Assembly: GCF_030272615.1 (NCBI RefSeq)
Contig: NC_081407.1
Coordinates: 372,890,998-372,954,997 of the forward strand
Source: Cryptomeria japonica
Taxonomy: Eukaryota > Streptophyta > Pinopsida > Cupressales > Cupressaceae
DNA: 64,000 nt
Reading direction: 5' to 3'
Below, in pieces: positions 49,111 to 60,329 of this stretch. How positions within the stretch are numbered: position 1 is the stretch's first letter; every line of letters starts with the position of its first letter. Below the pieces are notes generated by a model. The model ran no database searches, was not told the origin of the DNA, and saw nothing but the letters and a program-made list of their open reading frames with translations. Position numbers and translations under genes: made by a program.

Positions 49111-49719
49111 CTTGTTTCTCCCTCCATGTCTCTATCTCTATCTCTCTATCTTTCCATCTCTCTCTATATCTCTCTCTATAAACCTTTCTCTGTTACTCAT
49201 CTCTGTCACCTTATTTCTCTTTCTTTCCCCCTCCATCTCTATCTAGAAGCCATATATGTCTATCCCCCTCACCATCAATATATCATTATCTCCACTTCTC
49301 TCTATCTTTTTCACTCCATCTCTCTTGTATGATATGTCTATCTCTCTATTTCTCTCTATCTGCTTTCTCCTCTCTCTATCTCTCTCCCTATCCCTCTTTG
49401 TCTATATATATTTTCCTTTTCTATATCACCCCCTCTTCCTCTCTCTCTCTATTTATCTCTCTCTCATCTTTCTATCTAATTCTATCCATAAATTTTCTAT
49501 ACATCTATCTCCCTCCCTAATCCTCTCCATCTCTCTATATTTCTCTCTATCTATATCTCTCCCTCTCCCCATCTACTTCTCCCTATCTCTCCCTCCCTCA
49601 TTCGGGCTCATTATCCCCCTATCTATATCTCTATTAATACCTATCTCTCCCTTTCTCTTCTTGTATATCTCCATCTCACTCTCCTCTTGCAATATATGTT
49701 TGTCTCTTCCTCTATCTTC

Positions 49720-49786
<67 letters not shown>

Positions 49787-50284
49787 TCTATTTGTCTATA
49801 TCTAGTTCTCTCTATTTCTCTATCTTTTTATCTCTCTCCTTCTCTACCTCCTTCTATCTCTCCCTCTTTCCCTATCCCTCCTTTTCTACCTCTAGATTCA
49901 TCTCTTTTCCACTCTATATCTATCTCTCCATATTTCTTCTTTCATATATCCATCTATCTCTATTTGTTTATCTGTCTATCTCTCTCTACCACTATATCTC
50001 TCCCTCTCTCTATATATCACTTCCTATTGTTATCTTTTAATTTCTCCCTCTCTCTCTTTCTATTTATTTTTCAAGCTTCCACATCCATCTAATCATATCT
50101 CCTCTCTCTCTTTACCTCTCCATATCTCTCTCCTTTCCTCCATCTTGTTCTCCTCTTTCTCCATCTGCATCCATCTCCATCTATATCTTCTTATATATCT
50201 TTATCTCTTTACCCCTTTCTCTCTCTTGCTCCCCCTCCACTCTCTCTCTCTCTTTCTACCTCTACCTATCTCCCCCTCTCACCC
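48170..50284. repeat. Pyrimidine-rich tract, right blocks, with (TC)n and (CA)n
   Basis: TC-rich sequence with pure runs: (TC)n about 49,046-49,071 directly followed by (AC)n about 49,072-49,109, and (CT)n about 49,726-49,783. A unique spacer at 48,655-48,715 (AATGAGGTTGTTGGTAATGG...) matches the unique sequence at 50,293-50,330, showing that a tract-plus-edge block was duplicated. Large ORFs of up to 278 codons are simple-sequence artefacts. Confidence 0.95.
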
Positions 50285-51943
50285 GATTGCAAATATAACA
50301 TGAGCTTGTTGGTATTGGCTGTTGATTATCTTCCTAATTCAAAGGTTTTGTTTCAGTTGTTATTGGATCCTTGTAAGAAGATGCAAAGTGGATTTGAAGC
50401 TATCACTTCTCCATTTAGACCTTTGTTGCATAGACAACATCATTTTCTAAATGGCCTACCAATTGATCTCATGCACTAATGAATTTATGCAAAAAATTGA
50501 CCAAATTTATCCTAATTGACCTTCTACACCTTTTTGGCATACCCATTGCACACCAAGGTGCAATTGCTAGTTGATATAAATAATCAATAAAAAGAATTCG
50601 AAGTATTAGCTTTTAGTTAAAAGAAGAAAAAAGACTGAGCAACTTTTGGGATGGCATTGCTGCTTATCCACGGCTAGTCTTAAACCACACACTAAACAAC
50701 ATATTAAGCCTAAAGAATGTCATTCAACTGTGAATGTGTAACACTTTTAACTCTAAAAGTGTTAGCTTCTTGTGTGTGATTTAAGTCGTTCCCTTATCCA
50801 CCTAGCCTAACACTTTACCATACATGTGATATGGCTTTTTTCTCACACATGGTATTCATCCTAGTGAAGAAAAATGCATGCCAGGACGCGTGGATGGCCT
50901 TGGTGTTCTTCGTTTTGGACCTGCGTTAGGAAGGAAAGAGGGAAGTTGGAGAGGACGAGCTGGAATGGCAGAGAATAAAAAAAGGAAAAAAAAGAGGGAG
51001 AAAGGAGGCTCACTGGTAGTGTCAGGAAGGAGGCGAAAAGTGAAGGAGGCCCCCACAGCTATAGAGTTTAAGGGAGAGCTGGAGGAAAATTGATTGTGCG
51101 CTGGCCATATCTTCACGTACTTTCATGCCTAGCTTGTCTTTTTCGCTTTAACTCAGTTTCCAAGTATGAGATTCTTATAAGAGTGCAAGTTATGTGTGTA
51201 GGTACGTTGTTCGGTACAGAGATTTATGATTAGGAAGTCATCAATTTAACATATGAAAACATTTTGATCATTACTGTTTAAAAATACATCCAGTAACTAA
51301 TAATTTATAGTAGTAGCAAATTAGTAACTTAGTCTTTCTGCTGTGACTTTGAAATAGGATAATGTAAAGAATATAGAAAATAAAATAGACATGTTTTTAT
51401 TGGGAAAAAAATACACACAATAGAATTCAGAAAATTTTATATGAATATAACATGGATTGTGGAAATCTTATAGCTTTAAAATAAATATAATTTAAAAAAA
51501 TACACGCACTCCTTGTAACATTATTTATTTATTTATTTTTAATGCATCTTTACTAATCTGAAAACTAATTAGCTAAGTACAATTGTAATGATAAATTTCT
51601 GAAATTTATGAATTTACTTTAGTGCCATAAACCTTATGGATTCTTGCCTGAATTGTTGATCTAGAAACCATTAATGTTCCCTAATGAGCCATTGTTATTT
51701 CAAAAATAATTTATATTAATATATATTTTGATCTATGCAATATAATTTTTGGGACTTATTGTTGTTCAAGTTGATGACAAATCAGTTCAGCAATATTATT
51801 TGCTTGCATACACTTGGCCACTGATAAATTTGGTTTTGAACCATAGCACTGCAAGGCATCAATCTCGATATTTTAATCTATTAACTTCTTCTACGTTAAT
51901 CTGAAATGTAGTTCTGCTTGACTGCAAATGATGTTTAACTTAC
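50285..51943. other. Intergenic with a foldback at 50,679-50,785
   Basis: No gene recognised. A foldback has an outer 14-bp stem (13 of 14 paired; 50,679-50,692 with 50,772-50,785) and an inner perfect 10-bp hairpin TAACACTTTT / AAAAGTGTTA (50,739-50,764). The 50,880-51,090 stretch is purine-rich but non-homologous. Confidence 0.5.
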
Positions 51944-52040
51944 ATCCTGCAAAAAGCAATCATAGGCTGCTGGATAGGATTGCTCCAATCTAGGCAAACC
52001 GTAGCGAATAGACGGTGGAGATTGATTCAAAGACTCTCAT
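51944..52040 (-). CDS. Candidate first exon, unrecognised
   Basis: On the minus strand a short reading ESLNQSPPSIRYGLPRLEQS then YPAAYDCFLQD ends exactly at a consensus donor GTAAGT (51,943). The composition is protein-like. An ATG lies just upstream (52,040) but in another frame, so a small indel would be needed. The protein is unknown. It could be a decayed exon. Confidence 0.3.
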
Positions 52041-53183
52041 GTCTGATATGACAGTCTGTTCCCTTTTCTCTCCACGAAAATCATGTGTGTGAGCAGTGCC
52101 TCCTCATCTCTGAAACAAACAGGGCTCATGCTTATCCACATTGGCTTTCTTCCCACGTCACATAATGTAATCTCTTTATATATTTATTAGCCGATAGATT
52201 TTAAGTATGAGCTTTTGACAAAGGAAATCAAATTATCAAATTAAGCATGAATTGTTCTTCCGTGGAGAACTGCTGGCCAGGAGCGGCAAAAGATCTTTTC
52301 GCGTCGTTCTTTACACTAATATTTACTATGCCCGTTTCTTCTCACTTTACCCTTCTGTGTTGTTCTTGCAGCTAGGGTTTGAGACTGGCCGATTCCAAAC
52401 ATTTCAAATGCGAGTTTCAATTTTATTTTATTTTGGTTGTTTGACACGAGTTTCACGTTTGGCCTTCTGGTGAGGATTCAAGTCTCACTATAAGTTTCAA
52501 ATTTATTTTGATTTAATTTAGTTGTCTGTTTTACGACCTTGCTTATCCCCTGCCATTTTATGAACATTGATATGGTGCTTTTTCCAAAAGAAATATATGC
52601 ACTGTATTTCAATCTGTTCTAATCTGAATGTGACATTGCTGAATTGTTAAAGTCTCCAAATGGAGTTTGCTTTTAGCATTTGTTTGACTTTCAGAAGTAC
52701 GTAAATAGTAAATATTAATTCCTGTGAAATTTATATATGGATTGCATACCTTCATTTTTATGCGTTTTAGGGTGTGGAATCTGTCTTTATTAGCCGATAG
52801 GCTATTTTTACCTGGGCATAGCCCACCGGAAGTGTCTCACGCTCCCCGTGAAATATCTCCTGCGTCCGGGCAAATAAAAAGTTTCCTACGTTCCGGCCAA
52901 AATTTTTGGGTATTCTTTATTTATTTCAAGGGATGCTATTACTGCAATCTTTTTCTTTAAATTATTTTTATTTGATCCTTTGACAACCATTGTTTAGGGT
53001 TGGCCTAATGAGGGTTTGACAACAAATTGTTTTTAGGCAATTTTATAGAGTCTGAAATTGCCACGCACATGTATACGTGGTGAAACAAAGAGATTCTAGG
53101 TTAGTCTTAGTATTAACGCGGCGTTTACACTGGAGAATACATGGTAAAACGAAGATATGCTGCTAGCTGTGCTTTCACCTGTG
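52041..53183. other. Intergenic or promoter-like, no recognised gene
   Basis: Contains TATA-like TTTATATATTTAT at about 52,175 and a splice acceptor-like TTCTTGCAG at about 52,371, but no supported coding sequence. Confidence 0.4.
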
Positions 53184-53193
53184 GAGATATTAG

Positions 53194-56100
53194 GGATGGC
53201 TTAACCAGCACACACTAAGCTTTGACTGCTTAGGTGGTTGGTGTGGGCCCATACCTTCTCCCAAATCCGTTCCGTCTAGTCCCGTTTAGCACCGTTAATG
53301 TTTGAATTCAAACTTTATTCCTGCCTAATGTTTCCCATTTATGTCGCCGCTGTCATGAAATGGTGAAGGATTTTTACAGCCCGGCACAACATGGCCCGAT
53401 AATTATCAAATATCATAGTTGGAAACGCTATGGTAGAGATTCAATCAAAATGTGGAAGCATAGACAAGGTACGTGAACGGTTTTACCAAATGCCTTGAAG
53501 AAATATGGTCTCACGGAATGCTGTGATTGCAGGGTATGGAGAAGATCCATTTCTTGAGAAGGATTTAGACGATTTCAACCAAATGAGATGGGCAGGTGTA
53601 AAGCTAGACATCGCAACCTTTGCCAGCTTCCTCTCAGCCTTTGCAAAAATGGAAGCTTTGGAACAGGGGATGGGCATCCATCACAAGAATTTATTCAGAT
53701 CTTGTAGCTGCAACTGTCTTGACTGCCCATTTAAATATCCATGCAAAATGTTTAAGCATAGACAAGGGACATGAACTGATTGACAGAAGGCCATGATTGC
53801 AGGATATGCAAAATCTAAAAGCATAGGAAAGCACCTGAACTGTTTGACAAAATGTCTCAGAGAAATATCTTCTCATGGAATGCCCTGAATGGGATACTAA
53901 CAAAAGATTTCATTTATATCCACCAAGTTCTATAAAAGATTGCATTGGACAAGCCATGGGCAGATAGTTTTTGAGCTTATCAATAGCTTTACAATACTTT
54001 GGAATTTTGAAAGATACCTTGAAACAACATTTTATTATCCACATTTCTAAATGAAACCATGGATACCCACTTGCTCCATTTCTTATTGTGCAAAACAAAC
54101 ACTCTCCCATGTTCTTCCATCATAACCTACCTAATAGTTCTGAAAGACAATTTTGTTCATTTGTACAAATAACAATGCAAGTTCTCTTTCTTACAATAAG
54201 AATTGTTTCTTACCAGTCAACTCAGTTATAGGTAACCTAAATTACTATTTTGTAACAATCAAGCAACATTATAGTTCAAATTTTGCTCAGAAACTAAATT
54301 GAACCTTTCCTTGTGGGGTTTCCACAACCTCAATTTAATTTTCTTACAAATCCTCCATTAAAAATCTTGGAGAATGAGATGATAACAAAAAAACAAATTA
54401 ATTAAATTACAAGGCTTCCAAAAGCAACAATTTAAATGCATCTTGAGTAAACAAAAATATTCCACCCATGCTTCTCATGCCACTACTACTTATACTTTTA
54501 AATCTTCAATATATTAGTGAAGCAGTTTTATCAACTTAAGAAGAAAATTGATGCTATCTCTCCAACTTTGACTCGATTACATTAAATAGATGTCTCTTAT
54601 GAAGAAAAGGATTGAAATTATTAACTATAGTCAATGGGCCCTTGAACTTTTGGCCAAGTCGAATGGTTCTTAATGAATCCATCAAGGATCAAGTCTTGCT
54701 AAGTGCATGGCTCCAACATCTTGAAATAGGATGAGGTCGAGATCCTGCCTCGGGTGAAATTGGATACCCCTTATTCCTTGGCTCTTATGATAACTCTTGT
54801 TCTCTACCAATAAAAAAAGAGGAAGACAATTTCATTCTTCAATATATATGAAACAAGAGAACTTTTCATCTTTATTATCCAAAGAACATTAAGAAAGCAA
54901 CTTTTAACAATCTCAATGCTAATTGATTTGATGGACTATTTTATGGATCAAATAGTTTTTTAGGATATTTATAATCTCATCATTTCCTTTAACATTTGTG
55001 TTGTGTTGATTTTTGATTGCTTAGGCTTGCCTAATTCTTTTTTGTATCATTTCATTAAAAAACTTGTGAGATATTCTATCTATTATTTTTTCTATAATGA
55101 ATTTTTGATTTGTAATGCATACAAAAGATTGGTTTAACCTAACTTCCTATAACTAATTATAGCTAGCTATATTAAATTATACATTTGATTAGCATTTGGA
55201 CAAATATCTCCTTATACATACCCTTGCATAAATCCTTGAATCTCCCTACACAATTAATTCATCTAAGATTTCAATTTTTTAAAGTGAAATGTTAATCTAC
55301 TCCAAGATTGTGTATTACAACTATTCTTGAAGAAGACTATAAATTCTAAATATATTGAAATTTATTGGATTTTAAGATCTAATAAATCAAAACAATTGAC
55401 AATTTTTCAAGAAGGGGCTTACATCATTTGACATCCTTGGTCAACCATTAAGGGCATTATCCATTTCCATTTTATTAGAGAATTCTACTAGAAAGAATCC
55501 TCTTGAGAGGAATTTCAGTGTATAGGATTCTCCTATTTGATTTCAATTTTCATTTTCCTTTTCGGGGATAGGAGCCAATAAAATTTATAATTTGAGCAAA
55601 CTAAATGAAAGATGAATTTCATTCTCTAGTCAAGAGCAAACCAAATGAAAGATGAATTTCATTCTCTAGGCACAAATTATTAGATGAGGATCTTGATTGA
55701 TGGAATAGAATTATTGTTAATTTTCCCTAGCCTCACTTACTCCTCTTAACGTTGATTTCCTTTCTTGAAAGGTGAAAGCTTCATTAGTCTATTTTAAGAA
55801 TTAATTTCATGGACATTATTAAAAAAATATTTTGTTGAGATATTGATTGATTATTAAAAAAATGGCATTCTTTTCTTTCCTTTTTTCCACTCGTGATATT
55901 CATGTATTCTTTTTGTATAAGTGCACTTCTTCCTTTGGAGCTGTTCAAATTAGAAAGATTCTTCTTGCCTTTTTGTGCACATTTTCTTGGAATTTTTCCT
56001 AATCATTTCTAGTTTATTTCTCAATTAAAATTTTCATCAAATTCATGGTGATTGTGCTAATGATTTACCAAACCCTCAAAATTGGTTCATAATTTGTTTC

Positions 56101-57213
56101 TCCAATTCACTCACTTGCCGTTTCTCACTATTTCTTATGGAATATTTAAATTATTTGCATAGTTAAAGGGATATCTTAAGAACTCATTACATATTAACAT
56201 GTTATAGTCACTATAGTTGATCACTACTATTATTTATAAGTTTATAGAGACATTTTTCATCAACTTAGAGACAATCTATAATTGGTTATAGAGCTTACTA
56301 GGAATATTTTCATAATAAATATGCCCTCAATCATAAACCCAATTAAATCAAAGTTGCACACATTATGTTTCTATCATCCTTAAATTTATGCTTCATTAAA
56401 CTAGTTTATTAAATAGTTCAATATAGTGCATAATTAAGGATGATTAGGCTTTGTAAATATAATTAAAATAAATTCGCATGCCTTAGGGATTTATTATCTT
56501 TAATTTGACATGTGATGTGACCAATAAAATTATTTGTTTAACCAAGTGTTCAATTGCAACAAACCCTTTATATGAGTAAGGGAATTTGTTATGTTTTATG
56601 AATTAGTATGTTAAAAATGTATAATATCTTAATTGTTAGCATTTAAGGAACTAGAGTTAGATCAACTAAAATGTGATTTAAAATTAAGGACATTCAATTA
56701 GGTGAAATCCAAATACCGTGACACATCATGATAAAGGAAATGAATAGCACTAGCCTTTGGTCTAGCTTTTAAACTTGAAGCACATAAAAGTGACATAAAT
56801 TTTTAATGCATTTTATGTTTTTATTTAAATTTTAAATAAAAAATATTAAATTATATTTCAAAAATTTTAGATAAAAAGTAATAGACCATCAATACTAAAT
56901 ATATTATTTAAAGTTCAATGCCTTGTCTGTGCTTCCACAGTTTGCATACGTTTGCCATAGCATTTCCAACCGTGCCAGCTCACCACAGAGCTCCCATTTC
57001 GGTACAAGCTGGAAGAATGGTAGGAAATAAAAATTGCCCAGAGGCTGTCAGCAAACACGTACTGAATTCACTATACTTACTGCGCGGGAGAAATTTTAGA
57101 ATTTGAATGCTAACAGAAACGGGACAAACGGCAACGGATAGTGGCAAAGGGAATGGGCCCACACCAGCCACACTGAGCGGTCAACGCTTAGTGTGTGCTG
57201 TTTAAGGGTGGCC
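53194..57213. mobile_element. Mutator-like (Pack-MULE-type) element, 4,020 bp
   Basis: The termini are inverted repeats of about 100 bp or more, diverged but obvious. From the left: GGATGGCTTAACC then AGCACACACTAAGC, TGGTGTGGGCCCAT and GTCCCGTTT. From the right, inverted: GGCCACCCTTAAAC then AGCACACACTAAGC, TGGTGTGGGCCCAT and GTCCCGTTT. The element is flanked by GAGATATTAG (53,184-53,193 and 57,214-57,223), a 10-bp target duplication (12 bp if the next two G are counted). Long inverted repeats with 9-11-bp duplications are the signature of Mutator-like elements. There is no transposase. The interior holds a PPR fragment and about 3 kb of AT-rich DNA without genes. Confidence 0.85.
53405..53890 (+). 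pseudogene. PPR gene fragment carried by the Mutator-like element
   Basis: Readable PPR repeats: IVGNAMVE, SKCGSIDKVRERFYQMP, a TGA stop, RNMVSRNAVIAGYGEDPF, FNQMRWAGVKLDIATFASFL, then SAFAKMEALEQG. These match the PLS-class pattern (VGNALVDMYAKCGSI..A..LFDKMP.RNVVSWNAMI). A third repeat after 53,690 is decayed (CPFKYPCKMFKHRQGT, then LFDKMSQRNIFSWNAL across frame changes). It is intronless and truncated at both ends. It lies 0.2 kb inside the left inverted repeat, as captured fragments in Pack-MULEs do. Confidence 0.85.
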
Positions 57214-57468
57214 GAGATATTAGGGTTTACGATTATTTAAAACATCTGCATGGTGAGGCGATTGAGTCAAATCTTTGTTTTGAGGAATTTTTGTTTAGGT
57301 TCCGAGACACAATTTTTTTCGAGGTTGTCACGGTGAAAATTTTATTGAAAAGAAATTTTTACACACCAAGCACAAGGCAGAGCTGGAGTTCCCTCTTATT
57401 CTTCAATTCCATTTGGAAGTTCGATGCAGCCAAGCCCGCCTTCTGCTTTAGTGCAGGGGTTCATACAG

Positions 57469-57783
57469 TCAGTGCTTCAATCCATGACCAGAAATTGAAG
57501 CAAAACATTTCAGAAAACACCAGTGTACAAAAATAGATAGCTTTTCCCAATTCAAAGACACAGAAGAGTTGAGGCACAAAAACATATTTAGATTGTTGGG
57601 TTGGAATCGCCCAAGGGCATTGCTATCTGCATCTGTTTCAAAGAGGAACTTCCAGTTTGTGGGCCAAACCTGAAATAAACAGGGAAAGATGGTTGAAGAG
57701 AGAACCAAACAAACGAACCAAGCAAATGCAATTGGCAAGTATAAAGTCAAATATTCTGCAACCATTGCAGTATCCTCCTCCAT
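57469..57783 (-). CDS. Small unrecognised ORF with one hydrophobic helix
   Basis: 104 codons from ATG 57,783: MEEDTAMVAEYLTLYLPIAF, then AWFVCLVLSS..., so one membrane-spanning segment near the start. A splice-like CAG/GTTTGG lies after residue 38. No homologue is recognised. It could be noise or the first exon of a gene. Confidence 0.2.
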   Translation of the reverse strand: MEEDTAMVAEYLTLYLPIAFAWFVCLVLSSTIFPCLFQVWPTNWKFLFETDADSNALGRFQPNNLNMFLCLNSSVSLNWEKLSIFVHWCFLKCFASISGHGLKH

Positions 57784-57883
57784 CTATTCCAAAGAAATCG
57801 GTGCCTCTCCTCCATACAATTCTTAGGCTTGAAGCCAAACGCCATTGTAAAGATGTATGCAAAATTTGTAAATATATTCAAGG

Positions 57884-60329
57884 TTGTTGAATGCATGGAT
57901 TACAAGAGTGGAAGAACAAACAAGGCACGTGGACTACCCTGCACAATGCCAGAATAACTGTGAAATTTGGATTTTTATTGCCAAGGTAGCTACTTTTAAG
58001 CCTCGATAAGGAATCTCTAAATTTGGGAGAATCCGTTAATGTCGCGTTGGTAATACTTAGCCTGTATTCGCATATGATCTGCAGGCACCAAGAAAACACG
58101 TCCACACAACCACGACATTTCTAACTTGTATATTAATAATAATGTTTAGGGTGTCCTCAAGATAGCCAGCACAGCCTATATTCACCTAATAATCTTGATT
58201 TTTAGGGTTTGATAGTTTATATTTTGATTATTGTGGGTTCTAGCCTATATGGTGAGGAAGAATTTATTTGCTAGGCTTGAAAATTCGGATTTTAATGAAA
58301 AGATTGCTGCCCTCTAGCCTTGAATGTGTTGATGAATTTGTAGTTTGAGCAGTTTAGGATGTGAAATTTTAGATTTTGATCAATAGCGTGGATTTTGGTG
58401 AATCTACGAGAGAATTTACTGGTAAAGGTATTTAGGGTTCTGGAATGTTTGGCTGCTCGATTGCGTTCTCAAAGCCTGTATTTGGAGCTTGGAATTTTTT
58501 TTAGATTTTTCTTTGTATTTGAGTTTTCGAGATTTAGTTCTTTTTCAGGTTTAATCCTAAACAGATCTTCTAAGTACTGTTTCTTTAGGAGCAAATTTCG
58601 GTACTAATGCCAAGCATTTGCTGATTGGAGAAGATCAAAATAAAACATCAAGGTTGTTGTACCGGTGATTAGTTCTGTCTTTTCTTATCTGTTTTGTAAT
58701 TTTGCCACAAGAAAGAAACCTTTTTCCAGCATTTGAAGTAAATTGTCAGCTTCTGTGTAATCTTCAGTTGCACCGTCTATCAATGCTACTACTGGTTTCA
58801 GCAGACGGTAATTTTTTGAGTCATGGTGGAACAAGTTTTACCTCTATGGGGAATAGCAGCGAGCGAATGTGGCATTTATTGGCTCATAATGTATTGTGTG
58901 TGTATGCAAATGCAACTTATCTTAATGTCTATGCCACCGAGCACATTATCACTGCTGTGGCCAATTACAACTTTAAGGGTGGCTACTATTTCCATTGGTT
59001 CCAACCTCATTTCTTTTTCATTTACATACAAAAATCACAGACTGAATTTATATGTTCTGTGTAAATGTTAGGCCTTTGAAACTGTTAATAATAATGTCAA
59101 AGCAATAGTAAGAAGACGAGCGGCGTGATTGAGTGAGGCGCATGTGTTACAAAGCTACCAATGTCCATATACAATACTACCTCCTTTCCAATTTGCTGTA
59201 TACAATTTAATTCTTGCCATGTCATTTCGTCTTACTTTCATTTAAAAAGATCAAATATCACATCTTAGGTAGATACCGCCACAGCAACCCATAAGATATA
59301 TAATTATATTTTATAAACTTCTATGCTTATCAAAGCTAAACGCATATCCAGCATAACATATTTCAGCAGCCATAGAATTTTTATCATTATATTTGAGTTG
59401 TATTAAAGTCATGTATTCAACAATTTAGGTCACCACGTTCTGATTTCTTCATTGTTTTTATCTCTCTTCTAATAATTTAGTTGAACCTCGATATTGTTAA
59501 ACCAATGGTTGTAGACTAAAAGAGCCACACAAAAAGTACAGATTCAATTCCAGAAATTTGTAATTCTAATGGTTTTAGACTCTATCAGAATGGATTGTCC
59601 TATAGAAAAGAAAGGGAAAATGCATAAAGTGAAAACAAAATTCTTTACAATACTTTTCCTTGTTCAATTCAAGGTAAATCAAAAGAAGCACTTGGTCAAT
59701 TATAAATCGCATAAATTCCATCCAAGACTATTGAGAATGATAGGAAATTGGACAAGTAAACATGTTTTTTTCCTACTTTCCCTTATTTATCCAAACTATA
59801 TCTTGTTATTGGTTTAATCATTGCACCTCTTTTTATGCAAAACAAGCATTAATGAAAGATACCGAAAGAAAGCAAGCAACACAAACAATAAACAACAATT
59901 TTCACTGCAGCAGCTCCAGGTAAATCCACCATTGCAAGATGCAAGGTTCACTGCAAAAGAGTTTATTCCGAAATTGTATGTAAATTTCAATGTTTCTATA
60001 CAACTTTCTATATACATTCCAAAGAGTTTATATTCTCAAAAAAGAGTTTATATTCTCAAAATTGTATGTCAATGTATACAAAATTGTATATCAATGTTTT
60101 ATATACAGCTTCCAAATTTAAATCTCACAATTATAATTTACCACAAATTTATATGCTGGTGTTTGGCAAATTTCTATAGACATGCAACTGCTAGTAATTA
60201 AATCTTATTTTATATATCGTAGGATTATCATAACCTTTATATGACACTTAAAACTCATGGTAAAGCTTGAAGTCGAGAACTCCTGCCTTTACCCTTGACA
60301 TAGATTGCAGGATCACAGATTATTATTAA
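57884..60329. other. Intergenic, no recognised gene
   Basis: Several ORFs of 60-126 codons have no recognisable motif. Small direct repeats occur at 60,020-60,100 (AAGAGTTTATATTCTCAAAA twice). Confidence 0.5.

Noticed and set aside
48262-50092. ORFs of 114-278 codons, Ser/Leu/Ile-rich
   Set aside because: They are translations of (TC)n-type low-complexity DNA in overlapping frames, with no domain or codon structure.
50856-51116. 86-codon ORF and its antisense partner
   Set aside because: Purine/pyrimidine-biased sequence is open on both strands; no recognisable motif.
58702-59071. ORFs of 120 and 82 codons
   Set aside because: Two overlapping frames, no family motif, no splice or codon evidence.
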